A DNA stretch of 31,077 nt, from NCBI GenBank assembly GCA_910576975.1, contig CAJTJY010000031.1, forward strand, positions 249 to 31,325, in the 5' to 3' direction. The notes under the pieces are model-generated. The model had not been told where the DNA came from. It did not search any database and worked only from the letters and a program-made list of their open reading frames with translations. Source of the DNA: an uncultured Lachnospiraceae bacterium. GTDB lineage: Bacteria; Bacillota; Clostridia; Lachnospirales; Lachnospiraceae. This document shows positions 1-8,900 of this stretch, piece by piece. The position numbers were made by a program, and so were the translations under genes. Each line of letters begins with the position of its first letter. Positions within the stretch are counted from its first letter, which is position 1.

Positions 1-1
1 C

Positions 2-61
2 TCTCAATCTAATAAAACGATTATCTCCTATCAGACAGGAGATGTAAAGAAGCAGGTCTGA
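2..61 (+). CDS. Possible 3' end of an upstream gene (partial)
   Basis: From base 2 to the TGA at 59-61 one frame stays open and would encode a C-terminus ending in ISYQTGDVKKQV. The other two forward frames stop earlier. The stretch is too short to recognise a family. A 7-bp inverted repeat (bases 23-29 and 37-43) lies inside it. It could be the tail of the gene before deoB, or simply noncoding. Confidence 0.25.
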   Translation, partial: SQSNKTIISYQTGDVKKQV

Positions 62-75
62 GGGTTTATAGGTAT

Positions 76-110
76 CCCTTGAACAACCTAAATACATTAT
101 ACAAGGGAGG
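76..110 (+). promoter_or_regulatory. Ribosome site of deoB with possible sequestering hairpin
   Basis: The ribosome site GGGAGGTG (105-112) precedes the deoB ATG. Its 5' half is part of CAAGGG (102-107), which is exactly complementary to CCCTTG at 76-81 with a 20-nt loop. This could mask the ribosome site, but a 6-bp stem with such a loop is weak and may be chance. Confidence 0.3.
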
Positions 111-119
111 TGAGACAGG

Positions 120-1313
120 ATGGGAAAATATAATCGGATATTCGTAATCGTCCTTGATTCCTTGGGAATCGGCGCTATGCCGGATTCTGAAAAATTCGGA
201 GACACAGGGGTTGATACTTTTGGACATATTTTAGAGCACATGGGCTCCTTAGAAATTCCTCATCTGAAACGCCTTGGAATGCTGAATCTTCATCCTGCAG
301 GAAACATGGAGGAGGAGAAAGACCCAGAGGGATGTTTCATGCGACTGGGCGAAGCCAGCAATGGCAAGGACACGATGACTGGTCATTGGGAAATGATGGG
401 GATTAAAACGGAAAAGCCATTTCAGACATTTACTGATACAGGATTCCCCCCAGAGCTGATTGCAGAACTGGAAAAACGCTGCGGCAAGCGGGTAATTGGC
501 AATAAGAGTGCAAGCGGCACAGAAATACTGGAGGAGCTTGCAGAGGAGGAAATTCGTACAGGAGCCATGATCGTGTATACTTCGGCAGATTCCGTCCTTC
601 AGATTTGCGGCAATGAAGAAACGTTTGACCTAGAGAACTTGTACCGCTGTTGTGAAATTGCAAGAGAGCTTACGCTGAAAGATGAATGGAGAGTGGGACG
701 GGTCATTGCAAGGCCTTATGTTGGGAAAAAGAAAGGCGAGTTTCAACGGACCAGCAACCGCCATGATTACGCTTTAAAACCTACAGGGCCTACCGTGCTC
801 AACGCATTAAAGGATGCAGGCATGGACGTGATCGGCGTTGGAAAGATAAATGATATTTTCTGTGGCGAAGGCATTACTAAGACCCACCATTCTGACAGCT
901 CTGTGCACGGCATGGAGCAGACCATAAACATTTGCAAAGAAGATTTCCATGGGCTTTGCTTTGTCAACCTGGTAGATTTTGACGCCGTATGGGGGCATCG
1001 GAGAAATCCCGAAGGATATGGCAGAGAAATAGAGAAGTTTGATAAAAATCTTGGCGTATTGCTGGAAGAGCTGAGAGAGGATGATCTATTGATTCTCACG
1101 GCGGATCATGGCAACGACCCAACCTACACTGGAACGGATCACACTAGGGAATATGTTCCGTTTTTGGCATATGCAAAGGGCATCCATGCTGGAGCGCTTG
1201 CACCCGAAGATACGTTTGCCGTAATCGGGGCGACCATTGCAGACAATTTTGGAGTTGCAATGCCAGAGGGCACGATTGGGACGTCCATTTTAGATAAGCT
1301 GGTGCAAGGATGA
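120..1313 (+). CDS. deoB: Phosphopentomutase
   Basis: Interconverts (deoxy)ribose 1-phosphate and (deoxy)ribose 5-phosphate, feeding the sugar released by nucleoside phosphorolysis into central metabolism in the cytosol. The protein has 397 residues, the usual length for the family. It belongs to the alkaline phosphatase-like, Mn-dependent superfamily. An N-terminal metal site lies in VLDSLGIGAMPD, the phosphorylated-threonine region is KDTMTGHWEMMG, and C-terminal metal ligands lie in LVDFDAVWGHRRNP and TADHGNDPTYTGTDHTREY. All appear intact. The ATG sits about 8 nt after GGGAGGTG. Its stop overlaps the start of the next gene (ATGA), so it heads a three-gene nucleoside salvage operon with the YczE-type gene and punA. 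Confidence 0.97.
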   Translation: MGKYNRIFVIVLDSLGIGAMPDSEKFGDTGVDTFGHILEHMGSLEIPHLKRLGMLNLHPAGNMEEEKDPEGCFMRLGEASNGKDTMTGHWEMMGIKTEKPFQTFTDTGFPPELIAELEKRCGKRVIGNKSASGTEILEELAEEEIRTGAMIVYTSADSVLQICGNEETFDLENLYRCCEIARELTLKDEWRVGRVIARPYVGKKKGEFQRTSNRHDYALKPTGPTVLNALKDAGMDVIGVGKINDIFCGEGITKTHHSDSSVHGMEQTINICKEDFHGLCFVNLVDFDAVWGHRRNPEGYGREIEKFDKNLGVLLEELREDDLLILTADHGNDPTYTGTDHTREYVPFLAYAKGIHAGALAPEDTFAVIGATIADNFGVAMPEGTIGTSILDKLVQG

Positions 1314-1951
1314 AAGGAAAAGACAAAAGAGAACAGATTGCCAGAATAATCCTGGCATTGGCAGGCATCTTGCTTGTGGGGGTAGGCATAAGCTTTAATG
1401 CCGCCGCCTCCTTGGGAAATGATCCGATTGGGATTGTGTATGACGGAATCAGAAATGCGGCGGGACTTTCTGCGCATCAGCTGGGAATGGCTTCTAATAT
1501 TACCAACATTGTATTGCTGGTGATCGTATTTTTCGCGGGCAGGCGTTATGTCAATATCGGAACGCTGATATACCTGGCGCCCTATGGCGTCGTGGTAAGC
1601 CTTGGAAGCTGGCTCTATCCTTTGATTTTCCGCTCGCAAACGCTTGTTACCCAAATTTGCGGCGCAACCATTGGATGCATGCTGTTATATACGGGAGTGG
1701 CGATGTTTATTGTGGCGGATATCGGACTGGATCCATTTACTGGCTTTGTGATGGTGATTCAAGATGCTGTGAAGAAAGAATATCGGTATGTAAAAATTGC
1801 GTTTGATGTTTGCTGCGTTGCTTTAGGATTCTTGCTGGGGGGAAAATTAGGAGTTATTACAATTATTACCGCCTTGGTGGCGGGACCATTGATCCAGTTT
1901 TTAGCTGGGATCATAAAAAAATTGATAGGAAGGAGATTAGAATTACAATGA
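1310..1951 (+). CDS. YczE/YitT-type integral membrane protein
   Basis: A 213-residue polytopic membrane protein with about five hydrophobic segments, for example IILALAGILLVGVGISF, NIVLLVIVFFAG and GVITIITALVAGPLIQFLAG. It resembles the YczE/YyaS/YitT family, whose biochemical role is not well established. Two similar motifs, SLGNDPIGIVYDGI near residue 35 and DIGLDPFTGFVMVIQD near residue 140, suggest an internal two-fold repeat as in transporter folds. The gene starts within the deoB stop (ATGA) and ends within the punA start (ATGA), so it is probably translationally coupled to both. By inference it could move a nucleoside, base or related solute, but nothing in the sequence proves a substrate. 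Confidence 0.85.
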   Translation: MKGKDKREQIARIILALAGILLVGVGISFNAAASLGNDPIGIVYDGIRNAAGLSAHQLGMASNITNIVLLVIVFFAGRRYVNIGTLIYLAPYGVVVSLGSWLYPLIFRSQTLVTQICGATIGCMLLYTGVAMFIVADIGLDPFTGFVMVIQDAVKKEYRYVKIAFDVCCVALGFLLGGKLGVITIITALVAGPLIQFLAGIIKKLIGRRLELQ

Positions 1952-2769
1952 ACCAGATTTATGAGAAGACAATCAAATGTGCCGAGATTGTAAAGTCTAA
2001 AGTGGACTTTAAACCAGAAGTGGCGCTGGTTCTCGGCTCTGGATTGGGAGAGTATGCAAAAAACATGGATGTGAAAGCGGAGCTGCCCTATTCTGAGATT
2101 GAGGGATTTCCAGTGTCAACGGTGGCAGGTCATGACGGACGTTTCCTGTTTGGCTATGTGGAAGGCGTGCCGACCGTCTTGATGAAAGGAAGAGTTCATT
2201 ATTACGAAGGGTACGAGATGACGGACGTGGTGATGCCAACCAGGATTATGGGGTTGATGGGCGCCAAAAAGCTGATTTTGACGAATGCGGCTGGCGGCGT
2301 AAACCTTTCTTATAAGCCCGGAGATCTGATGATGATCACAGATCATATTTCCGCTTTTGTGAAAAGCCCCTTGATTGGCCCCAATTTGGAAGAGTTGGGA
2401 ACCAGGTTTCCAGATATGAGCAATGTCTATGATGCAGAGCTTTGTGACAAGATTCGTAAAGCGGCGAAAGAGCTTGAGGTTCATATTCAGGAAGGCGTCT
2501 ATGTCCAGTGCAGCGGTCCTAATTATGAGACGCCTGCAGAAATCAGGATGTACCGTACGCTTGGGGCGGACGCCGTGGGAATGAGCACTGTGTGCGAGGC
2601 AATGGCTGCCGCACATATGGGAATCAAAGTCTGTGGTATTTCCTGTATTACCAATATGGCTGCTGGAATCTTAGACCAGCCTCTGGACCACAAGGAAGTG
2701 CAGGAGGTTGCAGACAAGGTGAAAGATACCTTTGAAAAATTGATCACGCAAATTATAAAAACCGTTTGA
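1948..2769 (+). CDS. punA: Purine nucleoside phosphorylase (PNP-I type)
   Basis: Cleaves inosine and guanosine (and deoxy forms) with phosphate to free base plus (deoxy)ribose 1-phosphate, which is the substrate of the deoB product. The protein has 273 residues, typical of the trimeric PNP-I/MTAP family. Visible motifs are VLGSGLGEYA near the N-terminus (phosphate loop), GHDGRFLFGYVEG, MKGRVHYYEGY, LTNAAGGVN, CSGPNYETPAEIRM, and GMSTVCEAMAAAHMG followed by CGISCITNMAAG, the expected base- and phosphate-site elements. The frame is open further upstream to an ATG at 1810. The start at 1948 is chosen because it has AGGAGATT at 1931-1938, overlaps the previous stop as ATGA, and matches the family's N-terminus. 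Last gene of the operon, followed by a terminator. Confidence 0.95.
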   Translation: MNQIYEKTIKCAEIVKSKVDFKPEVALVLGSGLGEYAKNMDVKAELPYSEIEGFPVSTVAGHDGRFLFGYVEGVPTVLMKGRVHYYEGYEMTDVVMPTRIMGLMGAKKLILTNAAGGVNLSYKPGDLMMITDHISAFVKSPLIGPNLEELGTRFPDMSNVYDAELCDKIRKAAKELEVHIQEGVYVQCSGPNYETPAEIRMYRTLGADAVGMSTVCEAMAAAHMGIKVCGISCITNMAAGILDQPLDHKEVQEVADKVKDTFEKLITQIIKTV

Positions 2770-2795
2770 AAGACAAGGTAAGCTTATTAGGAAAT

Positions 2796-2860
2796 GACAA
2801 TCCTCAGGCTATGATTATCGGGTGCTTTTGGAAGGGTTGTCTATTATTTTACCTTTTTTT
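2796..2860 (+). terminator. Terminator of the deoB operon
   Basis: GACAATCCT (2796-2804) pairs with AGGGTTGTC (2833-2841), a 9-bp stem with one G-U pair. It is followed by a T-rich run ending in seven T (2854-2860). It lies 27 nt after the punA stop. The loop is long (28 nt), so strength is uncertain. Confidence 0.55.
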
Positions 2861-2875
2861 ATACGTATTCACTAA

Positions 2876-2904
2876 TTTTTAGTAGTTTTTACTGTTTTTA
2901 TGAT
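2876..2904 (+). promoter_or_regulatory. Possible promoter of the PHP surface protein gene
   Basis: TATGAT (2899-2904) matches the -10 consensus in 5 of 6 bases. The -35 position 17 nt upstream (TTTTTA, 2876-2881) is poor. The predicted leader carries a small hairpin, CCGCT-GCGGG-AGCGG (2905-2919), ahead of the ribosome site AAAGGAGAA at 2932-2940. Confidence 0.35.
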
Positions 2905-2945
2905 CCGCTGCGGGAGCGGCGGCAAAAGATGAAAGGAGAATTTGA

Positions 2946-5900
2946 ATGGAAAAGAAAAAGCAAAGAAAACGGCTCTATGCCTTGCTGATGGCGTTTTTTG
3001 TGTTTGTGACGACGGTTGCTGGCAATGGCACGAGCCTGTACCTCAATGCTGAAAATCTTCCCGAAGACAGTGTGTCTGCGCAAGAAGATGAAAGTTTGGA
3101 TACAGCTACGCTTGTTACGTCCACAGACGGTCTCAAAAAGGCTGCCGCTGATGGCAAGAAGATTGTTTTGTATAGTCCAAAGGCGCAGCAAGCCCTTACG
3201 GCAAAAACAAGTGCTAACGGCAAAGGCCTCGCCGGCACGGAAGTTTCCCCGACAGATGGAAAAGTTATGGTTCCTGATGACGCCGTAAGGATGAATGTGG
3301 AGGTGAAAGCGGCAGAAGGAGAGAAGCCAGAAGCTTATAGTTTCAGCTATCCCAGCGGTGAAAAAACCTTATTCCTTACCTCGGGTCCGACAGGCTCCAC
3401 CCTGACTTTTGAGGAAGCAGCCAGCGATTATAGCTTGTGGAATCTTGCAGAGGTAGAGAACAAGGAAGGAACTTATTTTATTGACAATGCAAACGCAATA
3501 TATCATGACGACAAAAATAATGTAGATAAAATTCAGTCTCTGGAATATTACAATGGCTTTACGACGTATAGCAAAGGCACGACTGATATTTATCAGTTCC
3601 AGTTTTATGTGGTGGAAGAAGCTACAGTTGGATATGTAATTTATAACAAGGAATATAAGAAAGCGCTTTCTTCTAATTCCAGTTCCAATGCAAACTTTTT
3701 GGCAGGCGTTGACTTAGAGGAAAGTTTTGCAACCGTGAAAGACACGGAAGTGTGGAAAATTAATGAAACAGGCACAGATGGAGAGGTAAACATTGTCACA
3801 TATAAAGATGGCAGAAAACTGTCTATGAAAGCGGAAAAGAGTGACACGCTTTTGGATCAGGTAAATGATATATGGACGATGCAGGAGCAGGAAGACGGCT
3901 CTTACTATATTGTAAATGTGGCAAGAAAAGCTGGCGGCGGTAATAATCACACCTTAGAGTGGTATGCCAAGAATAATTATTTCAGCTCCTACAATCCAGA
4001 AGCCAGCCAGCAGAACGTTAATGATTATAGAATGACGCTGATTCCGGTAACAAGAAGCCAGATAGAAGCTGCCGGACCCGAAGAGCCAGAACCAGAAGAC
4101 ACTATCGTGAGTACCAAGAATTATGTCATCTATAATCCAGAACATAAAGTAGCTCTTTCTTCTGTATACAGCGGTTTCTATAATAAGAGCGTGCCGATGG
4201 AGAGTACGTTCACGACCGTAGTGGAAACTGAGGTATGGAAGGTAAATACCCATCAATCTGGCAATGTAACTATCAGCGCTTACACAGGAAAAGGCAATCT
4301 TGCCATGGGCGATAGTTTTGCCAGCACGCCTCTTGATGAAAAGAATGATAAGTGGAAACTGATTGCGCAAGAAGACGGTTCCTACTACATTGAGAACGTG
4401 GTAAGAGCGGGTTACACACTGCAGTATCAGGCAGATAAGGGAACATACAGTGGTTTTAATAAAATTGAGGCAGGCAAGGAAGGAGACTTTAAGATGCAGC
4501 TTCTTGAAGTTCAGGAAAGCCAGATCGAGAAGCTTCCCGAAGAGCCGCCCCGAGAGCCAGTGATGGAGGATGGAGATTACTTCATTTACAGCCAGAAAGC
4601 AGAAGGCGTAATGCGTTATATCCTTACAGGCGGAGCCGCAAGCCAAGTTCCTGCTGTCCCAACTGAGGACGGAAAAGCAGATTTTGGCGATGGCGACGGC
4701 ACCGGCGCAGCCGTATTCCATTTTGAATGGCAGAGCGAGAGCCAGACATACCTGATCAAATGCGGGACAGAATATCTAAGCTTGGATACAAGCAATAATG
4801 CAAGATTGCTGTATCGTTCCGAAAAGGCAATGAATACGAAGACCAACGGAAGCTATTGGATCATTCAGAGGAATGAGGAGCTGAATGGATATACTATCAT
4901 GAACGACACTGCAAAATCTAGCGGCGCAGATGTATATCTGGAGTACTATCCAAGCAGCGGTTTCTGTGCATATACGATCAAAGACAGCGTGACCGACATC
5001 TATATCTTTGATTTTCTCGACGCCACCGGCGTAGCAAACGATGGCGGACATGTGGGAACAAAGCCTGATCTGGTTGCACTGCCAGAAGTAGGAAAAACGT
5101 ATGCCATTTATAATGAAAGCGGGGCAAGCATTATTGGCGGGCAGGCAGACGCCATAGACGGTTCTGCAGCAACGCTTGCAGCTGCCATCACCACAAAGAA
5201 AGAGGATGGAACGCTGTCTCTTGGAAATGGCGGACTGATCTTTACGCTTGAAAAAGAGGGCGATTATTATCTTTTGGAGAACAAGGGCAAATACCTGGCA
5301 ACCAACACCAAAGAAGAATTGCTTCTTTTGACGAAAGAAGAATGTGCGGCTGCAGAGCTGGAGACTGATTATAAATGGGAACTGGCTGCGACGGAAGACG
5401 GGCTTGGCATCACGATCAAGAGCGCTACCATCCGCTATAATGGCAACGCTCCCATCTTTGTAGAATATTTCTCTGGAGGATTTTCCGGTTACAGCTTTAA
5501 GGCTGGACAGCCAGAAATCTTTACGTTCCAGTTTGTCGAGTGTAACGATGAGTATGGACTTGGTTACGTGGTTAATCCCAAAGTTGTATTTAACTCTTTG
5601 GCAGAGGCTAACCAGGATGTGGATTTTGATGCAACCTTTACGCTGGACGATATGGGAACACCTTCTGAACTGAAAGCAGAAGTTACGTTTGAAGACAATA
5701 CAAAGAAGACATATACGCCGTCCATGGATGAACCAAAAGAACAGGGCGAAGTAGTGAAAACCGGAAAAGTAACCGTTCCGAAAGCTGACTTGGTGGGACA
5801 TACGGAAATGACTGTCGTTATCTCTGTAACCAGTGAGTTGGAAGGGAATGAAATTTCTTACAGCGGAACAAGAAAAGTCGCTATTCACGACGAGCCGTTG

Positions 5901-8900
5901 ATTCTTTCCGTTTCCCCGGCGCCAAACAGCAGTACAGGCACGCAGAAACGTCCGACAATTAGCGTTGTTTATGCAAACATCGGCGATAATGCCGAGGCAA
6001 AACTGGCGTTTAACGGCAAGGAAGGGCTGGCAATGGTACATGATGCCGCTTCCAAATCTTACAATTATACGCCAGATACTGCCCTGGTCGACAATAAATA
6101 TACTGCAGAAATTACGATCACCAGGCAGGATGGAAAGAAAGTCTCAAGAAGCTGGTCTTTCTATATCGGGGAAGCTGGCTACAAAGTGAAATTTGGTCAA
6201 ATCCATTCTCATACGGCAGAATATTCCGACGGTTCTGGTACTTTGGAAAATGCTTATGAACATGCAAAAAACAATGCAGATGACATGGATTACTTGATTG
6301 TGACAGATCACTCCAATTATTTTGATACCACAGGCTCTGCAACCAAGGACAGCATTTATGATGACGCAGCGTCCTCGATTAACAAAGGTACTGGAGAGTA
6401 TCCGGGGGCAGATGCATCGAAAAATCTCAACTTGTGGCAGGAGGCAAAGGCTACGGCAGCTTACTACGACAAGCAGAGTGCAGATTTCGTGGCAGGCTTT
6501 GGATATGAAATGACTTGGTCTGGCGGTCCTGGTCATATCAATGTATTTAACTCCAAGGGCATTGTATCCAGAAACAATGCAGAATTGAATAACAAGAAAG
6601 ATAATTCTGGAATGTTAGCATTCTATGACTTGGTTGTGGATGCAGACAACAAGAAAGCTACATCTACTGGAAATGGAAATATCAGCGCGCAGTTTAACCA
6701 TCCTGGCACGACATTCGGCTTCTTTGACAGCTTTACAGGACTGACGCCGGAACGTGACAAGGTGATGACTCTGATCGAGGTAGGAAACGGCGACGGCGCA
6801 GTTGGTGGAACCGGTTACTTCCCAAGCTATGAATATTATGACATGTGTCTGTCTTTAGGCTGGCATGTAGCGCCCACCAACGGACAGGATAACCATAAAG
6901 GGGCATGGGGAAGCATCAGCCCGACAAGAACGGTTGCCCTCACAGAGAACTTTAGCGAGGACGGCGTATATGAAGCTATGAATCAGAGACGGGTTTATTC
7001 TACTGAAGATCAGAATTTGACGATGATTTATACGCTGGATGATTATCAGCAGGGAAGCATTATAGAAAATTATGACAAAGATACCGTGACTCTGAATGTC
7101 AGCCTCAGTGATGAAGATCAGGAAGCATTGGGCAAGGTCTATGTAGTCGGCGAAGGCGGAAAGATTCTCAATGAGAAAAATCCAGAAGAAGTCAGCGGCA
7201 ACACGGCGGACCTCACTATCACCCTGGACAATACGAGCCCGTATTATTACATTAAAGTAGTTCAGGCAGACGGCGACATTGCGGTGTCCGCACCAATCTG
7301 GGTAGCAGACGTAAGCGCAAATAAGGTAAAAGTCAAAGCGGCAGTGACGGATGTCGTTAATGAAGACGGCAGCAGCCCGGTTGAAAACAAAGAAACTTCG
7401 ATTAAGAGCACGCTTACCAACGGAGAGAGTCAGTCTGTCAATTTGATCAGCTATTCCGTTGCCGTGGACGGCGAGACGGTAAAAGACGAGACTTTAAACG
7501 AAGCGTTGGCAGCAGGTGCCGAGAAAGAGATAGCCTGCCCATGGACGCCGGCGAAGTATGGCGCTCATAAAGTTACCATAAACTATGTAGTGAAGGTAAA
7601 TGGCGAACAACATAATATTACAGCCAGCAAAAACATTCATGTGCAGGGCACAAATTACAATACTGTGTCTGCAATCAGCGAGACAAAAACAGCACAGGAA
7701 GGAGAAGAGTTCACCGTAGAAGGCATTATTACGGCAAACACTTCCGGCTTTGACCAGAACACCGCATTCTTTGACTGTACTTATGTGCAGGATGCTACAG
7801 GCGGAATCAACATTTTCCCGCTTTCTGGCAATTACAAGATTGGACAGAAAGTACGCGTGCATGGCGGAATCACCTATTACTGCGGCGAGATTGAGCTGAA
7901 CCTTTCTGAAGATTACGGCGGATTTGTGGAGATACTGGATGAAAATCCAAATCCTGTGGACCCGACAAAAGTAAGCAGCAAAGATGCGATGGCGGATAGC
8001 AATGTGGGACTGCTGATGGAAGTGTCTGGCACGGTAAGCAGAGTGCATGAGGCGTCTGGCGTGATTGACCGGATTTATGTGCAGGATGCTGCTGGAGATG
8101 AGGCATGTGTATACATCAATGGCTACATCTGGAATTCCAAGACGCAGAACTATGACTTTGGCAGTGATGGAACAACCGTCAAGGAAGGCGACAAGGTAAC
8201 GGCTGTCGGCATTGGCTCTATCGACGTAGACGAACTGGGTGAAGCAGAATTCTTGCACCGCCTCCGTGTACGTGACAGGGCGGAAATCAATGTTTTGCCA
8301 TCTTCCGAGGAGGTAAAAGTTGAAGCGGCGGTTACGGATGTCGTTAATGAAGACGGCAGCAGCCCAGTTGAAAACAAAGAAACCTTGATTAAGAGCACGA
8401 TTACAAACAAAGGGGAACAGTCTGTCAATTTGATCAGTTATTCCGTTTCTGTGGATGGCGAGACAGTAAAAGATGAGACAGTAAATGAATCGTTGGCAGC
8501 AGGCGCTGAGAAAGAGATAGCTTGCCCGTGGACGCCAGCGAAGCCTGGAGATCATAAGGTTGCTATAAACTACGTGGTAGAGGCAAATGGCGAACAACAT
8601 AATGTTGCAGCCGACAAAGACATTTATGTGCAGGCCGCAAATAACGATGCCATATCTGCGATCAGCGAGACAAAAACAGCGCAACAGGGAGAAGAATTTA
8701 CCATAGAGGGCATTATTACGGCGAATACTTCCGGTCATGACCAGAACACGGCATTCTTAGATTGTACTTATGTGCAGGATGCTACAGGCGGAATCAACAT
8801 CTTCCCGCTTTCCGGCGATTACAAGGTAGGACAAAAGGTACGTGTGCATGGCGGAATCACCTCTTACTGTGGCGAGGTTAAGCTTAATCTTTCAGAGGAT

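Noticed and set aside
1810..1947. Upstream extension of the purine nucleoside phosphorylase frame
   Set aside because: The extension overlaps the YczE-type gene, lacks family similarity and has no ribosome site; the ATG at 1948 has one.
4776..6041. Long minus-strand open frame (421 codons) inside the PHP gene
   Set aside because: It lies wholly antisense to a well-supported coding sequence, has a Cys- and Arg-rich low-quality product and no recognisable motif. It reflects codon use of the real gene.
7494..8738. Minus-strand open frame of 414 codons across the tandem repeat
   Set aside because: Antisense to the repeat units; its own internal repetition simply mirrors the duplicated plus-strand sequence.
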